NCBI RefSeq assembly: GCF_026651875.1
Contig: NZ_CP104067.1
Span: 2,728,001 to 2,792,000, forward strand
DNA: 64,000 nt
From: Alicyclobacillus fastidiosus
GTDB lineage: Bacteria; Bacillota; Bacilli; Alicyclobacillales; Alicyclobacillaceae
Direction: 5' to 3'
Both the position numbers and the translations under genes were made by a program. Positions 1 through 8,402 of this stretch are shown in pieces. Numbering within the stretch: position 1 is the stretch's first letter; each line of letters begins with the position of its first letter. A model generated the notes under the pieces. The model did not search any database. It worked only from the letters and a program-made list of their open reading frames with translations, and had not been told where the DNA came from.

Positions 1-27
1 GGCTTGTTGCACAGGGCCAAGCCCCAT
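1..27 (-). CDS. 5' end of an unidentified gene, cut by the window edge
   Basis: An ATG at 27 (reading leftward) follows a textbook ribosome site, AGGAGGTGA, on the minus strand at about 33-40. The nine visible codons read MGLGPVQQA and stay open to the edge. The only support is the ribosome site and spacing, so no product can be named. Confidence 0.4.
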
Positions 28-351
28 GTGGTCACCTCCTGTATATAGCTGACCCGATGTTTAAGTCATCTGATGTCTGCAGGGTACCATTTGTTTTATT
101 CTGAATCAATCGTCAATTTCGATGGGTATGAGAGGCTACCGTGAACGGGACTGCGGTCCTGGGGCAGGGTGAGCGGGAAATGTGCGATGTCGATGGACAG
201 ACGAGGAATCGGACGGGCGTATTCCGCGAGAGAGCGGTTCCGGGCGTCGGTCGAGCGAGCGCGGGTCGGCGAACGTGCCTTGCCAACCCATTCACCGCGC
301 AACCGACGCAGACGGAAGCGATAAAACACCTACCTGAGCTGTGGGCGACGG

Positions 352-618
352 TTACGCCCACCACCCAGATGGCAGGGAGTCGTCGTCGAGCGCGCGGGGT
401 TTTGCTTGCTGCATTCTTTCGAGCCGGCTCAGTCTGCGTTCAATTCTATCTAATCGGCGTTCATGGCGCGCCAAACGTTCTTCTACTCGAGTGTGCGCCG
501 CCGGATAGGCCTCGGCTTGGGCCGGATACTGCTGCGGGTACTGGGGTTGATAGGGTTGTTGTGGATAGTACGGCTGTTGGCCGGGTTGGGGAGCCATTTG
601 ACGGTATAGATCGTACAT
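352..618 (-). CDS. Small Pro/Gln/Tyr-rich coiled-coil protein
   Basis: The gene encodes 88 residues. Residues about 10-40 are low-complexity Pro, Gln and Tyr with repeated PQQPY-like units. Residues about 44-70 are a charged heptad stretch (RVEERLARHERRL...), which predicts a short coiled coil. GAGGAGG lies at a good distance before the ATG on the minus strand. The composition resembles coat or surface-associated spore proteins of bacilli, but that is only an impression. No family is recognised, and it has no operon partner on its strand. Confidence 0.6.
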   Translation of the reverse strand: MYDLYRQMAPQPGQQPYYPQQPYQPQYPQQYPAQAEAYPAAHTRVEERLARHERRLDRIERRLSRLERMQQAKPRALDDDSLPSGWWA

Positions 619-965
619 AATTGATATTTGCCTCCTCGGAATGGGTATTTCTCCTGATGCCTAAACATATGTGCCCCGTGACAGTTGACGGCAGGGACAA
701 AAGCCTATCTGTTGCACGGCTAAAGTCTTGCGGTCGGCAGTCGAGCGAATCGCGGCGCGTGGGCGGATGCGCCCGCGGGTCCACCTCCTTATGTATAGCG
801 TTCTTCTCCACGCTGTATTGTGGAAACCTAGTATGATTAGCGAGGGTAGAACCTGCCGCGGGCTTTCCAACAGCAAGCGGACAGCGACCGCGCGCGGCAC
901 TTGGAGACGCCCGTGGGGGCTTTTGCGCGACAGTTCTGACTAGGAGCGAGATAGGAGGCACTTTT
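619..965. other. Intergenic stretch without a supported gene
   Basis: These 347 bases separate the divergent 88-residue gene and the acetyltransferase gene, so they should hold both promoters. Several overlapping open frames exist here, but none has a ribosome site next to a start codon. A strong minus-strand AAGGAGGTG near 788-796 has no ATG, GTG or TTG at useful spacing. GCCC-GTG-GGGGC followed by TTTT near 907-922 is a very short hairpin. Confidence 0.4.
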
Positions 966-1505
966 GTGGCAGAACAGGCAGAGGTACAAATCTCCTTCGC
1001 GAAAGGTGTGGAAGAGGAGCGCTGGCTTAGAGCACTCTGGCGGAGTGAGTGGGGAGGTGACAGGATGGTCAGTCGCGGTCACGTCTACCATCTCGACGAC
1101 TTGCAATCCATCGTGGCGAGGACGGGCAAACAACTGGTTGGAGCCGCGACTTACCGGTTCGACGGCGACGCGGGCTGCGAATTGATGAGTATCAACGCAA
1201 CGAATCAGGGCGGTGGCGTCGGAACAAAGTTGTTGTCGGCTGTCGAGGCACAGGCGCGCGACGCAGGGCGCACGCGAGTATGGCTCATCACGAGCAATGA
1301 CAACGTGGATGCGCTGCGCTTCTACCAGCGCAGGGGCTATCGTTTGGCGGCGCTGTACCCCGGAGCGATCGATCACGCCCGGAGCATCAAACCGGCCATT
1401 CCGCTCGTCGGTGATCACGGCATCGCAATTCACGACGAGATTGAGTTGGCGAAGGCGCTTGTCGAATCTGGTGCGGGTGCAAGCCAGTCGGGGGGTGGGG
1501 AGTGA
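966..1505 (+). CDS. GNAT-family N-acetyltransferase
   Basis: This is a 179-residue protein with the GNAT fold signature. The acetyl-CoA loop is seen as NQGGGVGTKLL at about residues 80-90, followed by the typical helix and a later strand with NVDALRFYQRRGYRL, the usual end of the domain. The GTG start at 966 is favoured by GGAGG a few bases upstream. GNAT enzymes move an acetyl group from acetyl-CoA to amines; the substrate cannot be read here. The gene appears to stand alone between the preceding promoter region and the acidic protein. Confidence 0.8.
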   Translation: MAEQAEVQISFAKGVEEERWLRALWRSEWGGDRMVSRGHVYHLDDLQSIVARTGKQLVGAATYRFDGDAGCELMSINATNQGGGVGTKLLSAVEAQARDAGRTRVWLITSNDNVDALRFYQRRGYRLAALYPGAIDHARSIKPAIPLVGDHGIAIHDEIELAKALVESGAGASQSGGGE

Positions 1506-1611
1506 ACTGCTGTCTCGCCTTGTTCCCTAGCCGGCGTACGGTTTGTTTTTCTATCGTAGTTTAGGGCAAAATAGGGGACGGTGTGAACAGTTTCCTAAAC
1601 GAGGTGTATAC

Positions 1612-1959
1612 ATGAACGATTTGGATTGGGATGCTGTCGGGCGTTCCGACGTGGTCGAAGACGAGGCATCCGACGAATCGGGGCGAACGGTTTCCCTTGC
1701 GAGCGTCGATATCGACCTGTTGAAATTTGAGCGGGATGACGACGGGGAATTGGTCGTAACCGGGGGAGAAGTGGGTCTCGACGACTTGCGCACCGTCGTC
1801 ACCGTGCGCGGTTGGATGAACGCAGACCAGGAGTTGGACATTGAGATCTTGTATCAAGAGGAAGATGAGAAGTGGGTCGACGAAAATGAAGACATTCAGG
1901 AAGAGATACAGGGTGCCGTTCAAGATTTGACTCACCATTTCCTCGGCGAGACAAACTGA
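1612..1959 (+). CDS. Small, very acidic protein of unknown function
   Basis: It encodes 115 residues if the ATG at 1612 is used, which follows GAGGTG by 5 bases; an upstream extension in the same frame has no ribosome site. Asp and Glu dominate the first 30 residues and a middle block near residue 85 (QEEDEKWVDENEDIQEE). There is no signal peptide, membrane segment or cysteine motif. The protein is probably cytoplasmic. I do not recognise a family. Confidence 0.65.
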   Translation: MNDLDWDAVGRSDVVEDEASDESGRTVSLASVDIDLLKFERDDDGELVVTGGEVGLDDLRTVVTVRGWMNADQELDIEILYQEEDEKWVDENEDIQEEIQGAVQDLTHHFLGETN

Positions 1960-1985
1960 AATTCATAGAGTTCTGCGACTCGGGT

Positions 1986-2019
1986 CAGACCAGGGGGCGA
2001 AAGGACGCACCCTGGTCTG
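1986..2019. terminator. Hairpin between convergent genes, probable bidirectional terminator
   Basis: CAGACCAGGG at 1986-1995 pairs perfectly with CCCTGGTCTG at 2010-2019 across a 14-base loop. It lies between the 3' ends of the plus-strand acidic protein gene and the minus-strand membrane protein gene. No T-run follows, so it is a hairpin of terminator position but not of full terminator form. Confidence 0.5.
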
Positions 2020-2065
2020 TACCCTGTTAGCCCTTCGGGCCAATCGGCGCTTGCGTCTGCGGAAG

Positions 2066-2443
2066 TCATTCGGGTGAAAGCTCGGAAAGGCGCGGGTTCC
2101 CTTGCCGCTGGTCCGACGGGCGTCGTCTTCTTTGCACCCACGCGCAACTCAGGGCGAGCACGAGGGCGACGCCGCACCATATCCACACCGTTTCGTCGAA
2201 ATAGATAATGGCCACACATGCGGACCAGAGTGTCGCGATGCCAAACATCGCCAGGGCGACCCACCGATTCCAGAAGATGAGTCCCGCGCCTAGCAAACTC
2301 GCGAGGGCGACGATCAATTCCGCCACGCCTGCTGCCGCCAGCTGAGGAATGTCGTTGGTCGCCCCGGCTTCTGCTATCCAGAACCCACTAATGACGACGT
2401 ACACCCCGAACACGGCCGCCACGGTACAAATTGCCGTTCTCAC
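2066..2443 (-). CDS. Four-helix membrane protein, DoxX-like
   Basis: The protein has 125 residues if it starts at the GTG at 2443, which sits 8 bases after GAGAGGAG; a longer frame to 2524 lacks a ribosome site. Four hydrophobic segments are visible, the second and third carrying AAAGVAELIVALASLLGAG and WVALAMFGIATLW, similar in layout to DoxX/DUF417-type small membrane proteins. The C-terminus is basic (RRRR). The role is unknown. The gene is convergent with the acidic protein gene and divergent from hemQ. Confidence 0.6.
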   Translation of the reverse strand: MRTAICTVAAVFGVYVVISGFWIAEAGATNDIPQLAAAGVAELIVALASLLGAGLIFWNRWVALAMFGIATLWSACVAIIYFDETVWIWCGVALVLALSCAWVQRRRRPSDQRQGNPRLSELSPE

Positions 2444-2627
2444 AACCCATTCTCCTCTCCATACTACCGTTACTAGCGTTGAAAACGCCTGTTGAAAGTG
2501 AACGTGTCCGATGCAATGGCTCATACACTCAATCTATGAATCTCTCGCGGCGTTCATGACCGTTTCGTAGAGTACCCCGCAATTGTCGACAAGAAGAGGT
2601 GAAGATTTCGATTCTGCCGCTCAGGGT

Positions 2628-2636
2628 TGGTATAAT
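2628..2636 (+). promoter_or_regulatory. Extended -10 promoter of hemQ
   Basis: TGG followed directly by TATAAT (2631-2636) forms an extended -10 element 41 bases before the hemQ ATG. No good -35 is visible, which is normal for extended -10 promoters. Confidence 0.5.
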
Positions 2637-2676
2637 ATAGCGGGCTACCTTACATACGAAAGAAGGTCTGTTTAGA

Positions 2677-3435
2677 ATGAGTGCACCAATCACGTTGGAT
2701 GGGTGGTACGTGTATCACGAGTTTCGGACGATCCGTTGGGATAGATGGAAGAGCTTGAGTGAAGGAGAGCAGCACTTCGTTCTGCGGGAGTGGAACCAGT
2801 TTGCCGACGAGCAGCGCAAGCTTCAAGACGCTCGCCAAGGTAGTTTTGGTCAATTCATCATCGCGGGGAGCAAGGCTGACCTGTTGGTGATTCACATGCG
2901 CCCGACCATCGAGGAACTCAGTCAGCTGAAGGCACAGATGGCACGAACCAGGCTGTTTTCTCTCAGCGATTCTACCTACTCCTACATCTCGGTCGTGGAG
3001 TTGGGCGGCTACAACGCGAGACCTGGCGTCGATATCGAGCAGGACGAGGCGCTTCAAGCTCGCCTGAAACCGTCTATGCCGACGCATTCGCATATCTGTT
3101 TTTACCCAATGAACAAGCGCCGCCTCGGTCAGGACAACTGGTTTATGCTCAGCGAGGAGGAGCGGCGTGAGTTCATGAAGGCGCACGGTATGATCGGCCG
3201 ACAGTACGCGGGAATTGTGAAGCAGATCATCAGTGGATCCGTCGGTTTGGACGATTGGGAGTGGGGCGTCACGTTGTTCGCGAATGACCCGCTTCAGTTC
3301 AAGAAGTTGGTCTACGAGATGCGATTCGACGAATCCAGCGCCCGTTTCGCTGAATTTGGGCCGTTCTATGTGGGGCATCAGGTCGATGACCGCGCGCTTG
3401 GTGAATGGTTGATCGGTGTTCCAGAAACGAACTAG
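2677..3435 (+). CDS. hemQ: Coproheme decarboxylase (HemQ/ChdC)
   Basis: This 252-residue protein belongs to the chlorite-dismutase superfamily branch found in Firmicutes. HemQ oxidatively decarboxylates two propionates of Fe-coproporphyrin III to give heme b, the last step of the coproporphyrin-dependent pathway. CFYPMNKRR places the radical-forming Tyr at residue 143, and FMKAHGMIG places the proximal heme ligand His at residue 170. The spacing of 27 equals the Tyr/His spacing in characterised HemQ. The ATG follows GAAAGAAGG-type purines. The gene stands alone, with its own promoter. Confidence 0.93.
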   Translation: MSAPITLDGWYVYHEFRTIRWDRWKSLSEGEQHFVLREWNQFADEQRKLQDARQGSFGQFIIAGSKADLLVIHMRPTIEELSQLKAQMARTRLFSLSDSTYSYISVVELGGYNARPGVDIEQDEALQARLKPSMPTHSHICFYPMNKRRLGQDNWFMLSEEERREFMKAHGMIGRQYAGIVKQIISGSVGLDDWEWGVTLFANDPLQFKKLVYEMRFDESSARFAEFGPFYVGHQVDDRALGEWLIGVPETN

Positions 3436-3548
3436 CACGGCGCGTCGGATCGCGAGAAAAATGCCAAAACGTCTGTCGGCGTGGAGTCAATCCGTGATAA
3501 CTTAGATAGTGAGTGAAGAGACTACATCTTTCGTTAGGAGCGGGGCAC

Positions 3549-4736
3549 ATGGCATTGAACGTGTTGTCAATTGATTCGATGGTCCAGTCGGTGGAAGAGG
3601 ATGTCATCGCTTGGCGCCGCCATCTGCACCAACATCCAGAGGTGTCCTTTCAGGAAAGAGAGACAGCACAGTTCGTGTACGACCGATTGTCGACGTTTCC
3701 TCATCTCCAGCTGACTCGGCCCACGCCGACCAGCGTTGTGGCGCGGCTATCCGGTGCCCGGCCCGGCAAGACGCTCGCCCTGCGCGCGGACATGGATGCG
3801 CTGCCTATCTACGAGGAGAACGACGTTCCCTACTGTTCGCAGAAGGAGGGCGTGATGCATGCCTGTGGCCACGATGGGCACACCGCCATGCTCCTCGGCG
3901 CGGCGAAGGTGCTCGCAGAGCGCCAAGCTGACATCGCGGGCGACATTCTATTCGTGTTTCAGCACGCGGAAGAACTGCTTCCCGGTGGTGCGGCAGAACT
4001 GGTGGAGCAGGGCGTGCTCGATGGCGTCGATGCCGTCGTCGGTCAGCACTTGTGGCAGCCGCTGGAAACCCAGAGGATTGGCATACGGGCAGGTGAGCTG
4101 ATGGCGTCTCCTGACACGTTCTACATTACGATTCTCGGTCGGGGTGGCCACGCTGCACAGCCGCATTTGAACGTCGATCCCATCGCCATCGGCGCGCAGG
4201 TGGTCACGAATCTCCAACACGTGGCATCGCGGCTGAAAGATCCGCTTCATCCGTTCGTCCTCAGCGTCACGAAGTTTATCGGCGGTACGGCGGACAACGT
4301 CATCCCAGGGTCGGTTGAGCTCTGCGGAACCGTGCGCACCTTCCGGGAGGAACTGCGAGACGATGCAGCGGCGTGGATGGAGCGCATCGTCCGCGGAATC
4401 ACCGAGGCCCACGGCGCGTCCTACACGTTTCGGTACGACAAGGGCTATCGTCCGGTGATCAACGATGAACAGCTGACCGCGTTTGTTCAGGACGCGCTCG
4501 TCGAAGCCTTTGGAGCGGATATGGTGACATCCACGGCTCCGACCATGGGGGGAGAGGACTTTTCAGCGTATCAAACGGTTGCGCCTGGGATCTTCTTCTT
4601 CACGGGTATTCAGAACGAGGAAAAGGGCGTGATGTTCCCGCATCACCACCCTCGCTTTGACATCGACGAAGACGCTTTGCGTGTGGGCGTCAAAGCGTTT
4701 TTGGCGATTGCGCTACGCTTTGCAGCAACAGCGTAA
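3549..4736 (+). CDS. M20 amidohydrolase (N-acyl-amino-acid or hippurate hydrolase type)
   Basis: The enzyme has 395 residues from the ATG at 3549, which follows TAGGAG by 8 bases; a GTG at 3513 in frame has no ribosome site. M20D landmarks are present: RADMDALPI, HACGHDGHTAML (metal ligands Cys and His), FQHAEE, and a late MGGEDFSAY. It should cleave the amide of N-acyl amino acids in the cytoplasm with a two-metal or one-metal centre. The exact substrate is open, because this family includes N-acetyl-diaminopimelate deacetylase and many acylases; no dap genes are adjacent. Confidence 0.88.
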   Translation: MALNVLSIDSMVQSVEEDVIAWRRHLHQHPEVSFQERETAQFVYDRLSTFPHLQLTRPTPTSVVARLSGARPGKTLALRADMDALPIYEENDVPYCSQKEGVMHACGHDGHTAMLLGAAKVLAERQADIAGDILFVFQHAEELLPGGAAELVEQGVLDGVDAVVGQHLWQPLETQRIGIRAGELMASPDTFYITILGRGGHAAQPHLNVDPIAIGAQVVTNLQHVASRLKDPLHPFVLSVTKFIGGTADNVIPGSVELCGTVRTFREELRDDAAAWMERIVRGITEAHGASYTFRYDKGYRPVINDEQLTAFVQDALVEAFGADMVTSTAPTMGGEDFSAYQTVAPGIFFFTGIQNEEKGVMFPHHHPRFDIDEDALRVGVKAFLAIALRFAATA

Positions 4737-4852
4737 CGTACAGTCGTTCGAGTTGCGAGAGCGGCCGTCATCGGGCGGCCGAAACCACAGCATATGAAAA
4801 ACCATCGCAGTCTGCCACGGGCGGTTGACTCAATCCCGCTCTGCTTGCACCA

Positions 4853-4861
4853 CATACGCTA
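4853..4861 (+). promoter_or_regulatory. Possible sporulation-type -10 element
   Basis: CATACGCTA at 4853-4861 matches the CATAnnnTA -10 form of mother-cell sigma-K promoters and is close to the sigma-E form. It is 29 bases before the YjcZ-like ATG. No clear -35 is seen, so the call rests on the -10 and on the sporulation role of the gene family. Confidence 0.3.
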
Positions 4862-4889
4862 CACCAGATTCCAATGAGGGGGTGTAGAA

Positions 4890-4997
4890 ATGTACGGAGC
4901 ATTTGGTGGGTACACCCGTTGGGCAGTTGTGTTCCTGATTATCTTCGTGCTGTTTATCCTGTTAGTTCCTTACGCAGTGCCGACGACTGCTTGTTAA
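4890..4997 (+). CDS. YjcZ-family small sporulation membrane protein
   Basis: This 35-codon gene begins with MYGAFGG and continues into a single hydrophobic segment (residues about 12-30), ending PTTAC. The glycine/tyrosine start followed by one transmembrane helix is the hallmark of the YjcZ/SscA-like peptides made during sporulation in bacilli. GAGGGGGTG precedes the ATG by 5 bases. It is monocistronic, with a possible sporulation -10 upstream and a strong hairpin downstream. Confidence 0.65.
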   Translation: MYGAFGGYTRWAVVFLIIFVLFILLVPYAVPTTAC

Positions 4998-5026
4998 CCA
5001 CCCCGCTTTAGGAATGACTAGTGGAA

Positions 5027-5053
5027 GGAGTGCGGTATTTTATTCCGCACTCC
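5027..5053. terminator. Bidirectional terminator hairpin
   Basis: GGAGTGCGG (5027-5035) pairs with CCGCACTCC (5045-5053) around an AT-only loop. It separates the YjcZ-like gene from the convergent metallopeptidase gene. Flanking As and Ts are few, so termination strength is uncertain. Confidence 0.65.
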
Positions 5054-5060
5054 GAAACGC

Positions 5061-5789
5061 TCACCGCGTATTAAAGAACATTCCATCTGGCTGTAAATCG
5101 TGCAGGCGCTCGCCATGGCGGTACAGCCAGTTTCGGTGTGTTTCAAACTCTGGCATCATCGCTCGCACTAGTTTCCAAAATTGGTCACTGTGATTCATCT
5201 GCTCGAGGTGGGCCAGCTCGTGGACGACGACATACGCTTGCACGTCTTGCGGGGCTTGGATTAACCGCCAATTCAAATTGATGTTCCGCTTACTCGAACA
5301 ACTTCCCCAACGGCGTTTTTGCTCCTTTACTACAATCCGATTCGGCACGAGGTGAAACTGTTGTGCAAGGGCTTGTGCGAACGGGTGCAGCCGCTGTGCC
5401 GCAATTTCTCGGAGCAGTTCGTACACCGCTCGATGACAGTCGGCGTCTGAGCAGTACGGCGGTACGAGAATGGCCTGTTCGGATTTGGCACACGCCGGCG
5501 CTTGTACATTGGAAGTTTGCACGATGGTCCAATCTTTTCCGAACAACAAAATGCGATCTCCAGGGGCAACCGGTCGTTTCATGCGGTTCGTGGTCCTCTC
5601 GAGCTCATTCAACACCCAAGTTTGGTGCTGTCTGATCACTCGCTCGATGGAACTCTGCATCACTCGCCTGGGCGCGCTCACCTGAAGCGTTCCATCGACC
5701 ACGCGCAGGATAACCCGCACTTGTCGCGCGCGGGGAGGAACCCGTACATAGGAGATGACGCTTCCGTCCCCAAGCGTAAGGTGGTTCAT
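5061..5789 (-). CDS. YgjP-like zinc metallopeptidase
   Basis: The 242-residue protein has the YgjP/DUF45 (SprT-neighbour, M48-like) organisation: an N-terminal beta-rich part, then RRWGSCSS near residue 160 and the zinc motif HELAH at residues 190-194, with a third ligand candidate His200 in MNHSDQFW. Family members are predicted cytoplasmic metalloproteases; the substrate is unknown, and E. coli YgjP is associated with the restriction-side gene in some genomes. The start is chosen because it gives the usual family length. It is transcribed toward the YjcZ-like gene. Confidence 0.8.
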   Translation of the reverse strand: MNHLTLGDGSVISYVRVPPRARQVRVILRVVDGTLQVSAPRRVMQSSIERVIRQHQTWVLNELERTTNRMKRPVAPGDRILLFGKDWTIVQTSNVQAPACAKSEQAILVPPYCSDADCHRAVYELLREIAAQRLHPFAQALAQQFHLVPNRIVVKEQKRRWGSCSSKRNINLNWRLIQAPQDVQAYVVVHELAHLEQMNHSDQFWKLVRAMMPEFETHRNWLYRHGERLHDLQPDGMFFNTR

Positions 5790-5916
5790 GCAAGTGGCCT
5801 TCTTCCTACATCGTTAGCATTCGGGAGTCAGTTATGACCATTGTAACCGATTGGGCATAACTGTGTAGTCGTGGCACAGTCTACAAGTATGAAGCCATCA
5901 GAAACGGAGTGTGCGC

Positions 5917-6333
5917 ATGAAGGTCCGTACCCTATGTGCTGTTGCTATCACCAGTGTGCTGCTCGTGGGATGTGGCCAGTCCGAGGACGACGCAAAGCGC
6001 CAGGCGGCCATCGCCAGCCAGGCCTTGCCACTGTCCATCGCGGACAAGCCTGCAGGAATTCAGTTGCCACGATGGCAGAATACCGTCACACCCACATTTA
6101 CATTCGCAACGAGAACGGGAAAGTCATCTTTTACTCTCCAGACCCGGAGTGGAACGGACACATCATGAACATTTACTACGTCCCGCGCGACGACCTGGGA
6201 CGTACGCGGTCACGAACTACCCAAGGTGTTTTACGTGATGGCGCGAACGGATGTCAACCAGACGACGATTGAGAAAGTCACCTGGCACGATCACGCGCTG
6301 CGCATCTCCGGGGGCGAAAGTCCGGTTCAATGA
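5917..6333 (+). pseudogene. Lipoprotein gene broken by three single-base shifts
   Basis: A good lipoprotein start is visible: Met at 5917, a hydrophobic stretch and the lipobox VLLVGC with Cys19. The expected protein then hops frames: codon phase 1 to about 6085, phase 0 with THIYIRNENGKVIFYSP and WNGHIMNIYYVPRDD, phase 2 with TYAVTNYPRCF, and phase 1 again with FYVMARTDVNQTTIEKV ending at the TGA at 6333. Each change equals one missing base, and the three together restore the original frame. The encoded product would be about 139 residues, exported and lipid-anchored, of unknown function. Either the gene is decayed or the assembly lost three bases. Confidence 0.7.
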
Positions 6334-6461
6334 CGGGCCCAAGCGCATCGACGAGAGACGTGGGCAGGGCTTATTGTCAGCGACGAGGGAACGACCCACG
6401 CACTATCTGACTGGGTTGTTTGGCCTGGTCGATAGGGTGAACACCAGGCCACGTCCGGACG

Positions 6462-6965
6462 TTACTTTTCGGGTGGGAATTTAGCCCATACGATGTCGAA
6501 TAGGACGCCGCCAATAAACGCCATCAAAATGGAGATGACGGTTCGGTAGACGGTGAAGCGAAGGCCGAGAAACGGCAGTTCTGCAGGAAGTCGCGTGACA
6601 GAGACCAATTGCCAAGAAGTCATGAATGCGAACACTGCGCCAGGCGTTGCGCCCGCCGCCAACAAACCGGCCGCCAAAGGGTACATCGCCCACCGCGATC
6701 CGGTGCCCAAGGTGCCCATTAGCGCCGCGATAAAAATGCCGAGAAGCCCAGAGTCGGTGCCGAAGAAGCGGGCGATGAGGGCGGGATCGACCAGTTCTGA
6801 TACGAGCCCCGCCGAAAACATGGAGACGATGATCCAAGGGGCTGCCTGAAGCAGCATTTCCACGCTCGACTCCAATCCCTCCGCCGCTACGTCCGGGCGC
6901 GTCAACGTGAGGGCCAAGTAGGCAATCAGTGTTCCAGAGCCCAGACAAATCAGTGTCTTGTCCAT
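6462..6965 (-). CDS. Small permease-like membrane protein
   Basis: The 167-residue protein has about four to five hydrophobic helices. The stretch PWIIVSMFSAGLVSELV and the glycine-rich MGTLGTGSRWAMYPLAAGL resemble half of the DUF318/YraQ-type predicted permease fold, which normally has two such halves. The ATG at 6965 follows GAGGTATAG. A partner half is not next door. The substrate is unknown. It ends convergent with the broken lipoprotein gene and lies directly downstream of the GH18 gene on the same strand, possibly in one transcript. Confidence 0.6.
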   Translation of the reverse strand: MDKTLICLGSGTLIAYLALTLTRPDVAAEGLESSVEMLLQAAPWIIVSMFSAGLVSELVDPALIARFFGTDSGLLGIFIAALMGTLGTGSRWAMYPLAAGLLAAGATPGAVFAFMTSWQLVSVTRLPAELPFLGLRFTVYRTVISILMAFIGGVLFDIVWAKFPPEK

Positions 6966-6984
6966 CTATACCTCGCCCCACGCC

Positions 6985-8328
6985 TCAAGAGACTGTGTTT
7001 CGCAACGCGCTCACGACAGACGACCACGTTTTTTTGTCCGACCAATCCAGTGACCAGACCGCCACCCCAGCCAATCCGTTTTCATTCACCAGATTCAAGT
7101 CGTCCGAATACGTCGTTTGTGAGGGATACCACATTTCCATGTACCCATCCGTCTGCTGCTGGCGCGTGTACATCAAACCTAATGGGTCATTCCACTGTCC
7201 GGTCTGTGCATGGTACTGCGCAAGCGCGCCCGCGATACTGTCGCTGCTGATACCAACCGCTTTACTGGTGACGTGGCCGTTGGTATGAACGTGCCACAAT
7301 TCCGTGTAAAACGGCATGCCGAGGACCAATTTATCTGTTGGCACGCCGGTATCTAAGAGGTCGTTGACCGATTGCGTGACCCAAGGCATGTCCGCGACGG
7401 GGCCCGGATCTTGGTCACCACTCCAGTGTTCGTCGTAGGCCATGAGCACCATCTCGTCGACCGAGTCGGATAGACCCGCGTGAAAAAACGCCGCGCTGTC
7501 GTTGAACGGGACGATGTCTGGAGCCACATCCACCGAGAGGTTGACACCTTCCGGGGAAAGTGTGTCGTGCAACTGCTTCATGAAGGCGGTAAACGCATCC
7601 CGGTCTGCCGTTGCGACGTTTTCAAAATCCACATTAATCCCGTCGAGGTGATACAGCTTCGCCTGGTAGCTCAATTCGTCAATGAGATTGGCCCTGGCTT
7701 TTGGGTTTTGTAGCACTGCATGGGTTAAACTCGAGCTGAAGTCATTGCTGACGAGCACCCACACCTTGATGTTGTGCTGGTGGGCGTAGGTGACTACGTC
7801 TGGCAACACCGTTCCCGAGATGTTTCCGGATGCGTCCTTTAACGTGAACCAGGTGGGCGAAGCGACATTGATCCCCGGATTGTCCTTTAGCATCTGAATG
7901 CACGCCGAGGACGACGTGGAGGTGAGCCAGCCCATCGCGATTTTGTTGGTGGTTGCCGCCCAAGACGTGATGGATTGAATGAGCGAGGATTGGCCGCTTG
8001 TATTCTGCGTCACTTCCGTCTGTGTTTCGGGCAATTGCCCAGTCAACATCGTCAACGGGTCCGTAAATGGCAGGTGGAGTGTGCTGCTCACGGCGTGCAG
8101 CACCGTGTTGTCTGAGGCCGATTCGTCTTTCGCGTAGTCTGCGGTCCCGACCAACTGATTCAACTCGACATCGGCTAGTTTGGACGCCTCGAGCGTCGCG
8201 ACCCGATGCAAGTTGGCTTGGCCGAACATACAAATGACGGCGCCAAAGCAACCGGCGGCGAGGACCATCAGCGCGACGGTTGCTGCGACAAATTGCGTGA
8301 TCGTGTGACGGAGTTTGTGTGGGAACAT
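6985..8328 (-). CDS. Membrane-anchored GH18 glycoside hydrolase, YaaH/SleL-like
   Basis: This 447-residue protein starts with one signal-anchor helix (about residues 10-35) and carries a GH18 TIM barrel from about residue 125 to the end. The catalytic signature is LDGINVDFEN with Asp229, Asp234 and the proton donor Glu236. VDEMVLMAYDEHW and the late VAVWSLDWSD are further barrel motifs. GH18 relatives in spore formers (YaaH, YdhD, YvbX) act on peptidoglycan or cortex. No LysM repeats are seen, so binding to cortex is not shown. GAGGAG precedes the ATG by about 12 bases. Confidence 0.85.
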   Translation of the reverse strand: MFPHKLRHTITQFVAATVALMVLAAGCFGAVICMFGQANLHRVATLEASKLADVELNQLVGTADYAKDESASDNTVLHAVSSTLHLPFTDPLTMLTGQLPETQTEVTQNTSGQSSLIQSITSWAATTNKIAMGWLTSTSSSACIQMLKDNPGINVASPTWFTLKDASGNISGTVLPDVVTYAHQHNIKVWVLVSNDFSSSLTHAVLQNPKARANLIDELSYQAKLYHLDGINVDFENVATADRDAFTAFMKQLHDTLSPEGVNLSVDVAPDIVPFNDSAAFFHAGLSDSVDEMVLMAYDEHWSGDQDPGPVADMPWVTQSVNDLLDTGVPTDKLVLGMPFYTELWHVHTNGHVTSKAVGISSDSIAGALAQYHAQTGQWNDPLGLMYTRQQQTDGYMEMWYPSQTTYSDDLNLVNENGLAGVAVWSLDWSDKKTWSSVVSALRNTVS

Positions 8329-8402
8329 TCCGGTCAGCGCTCCTCGACTGAAGATTTTCTACCAGTCTATGAACGAGTGCGCCGGTTTAGAAGATTAGTA
8401 AA

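Noticed and set aside
141..620. 159-codon open frame on the plus strand
   Set aside because: It lies opposite the better-supported 88-residue minus-strand gene, has no ribosome site and no recognisable residues pattern.
780..800. Strong minus-strand ribosome site AAGGAGGTG
   Set aside because: No start codon at useful distance follows it, so no gene can be attached.
6251..6484. 77-codon plus-strand frame after the lipoprotein
   Set aside because: It overlaps the last segment of the broken lipoprotein in another phase, and its Arg-rich product looks like a shadow of high-GC coding sequence.
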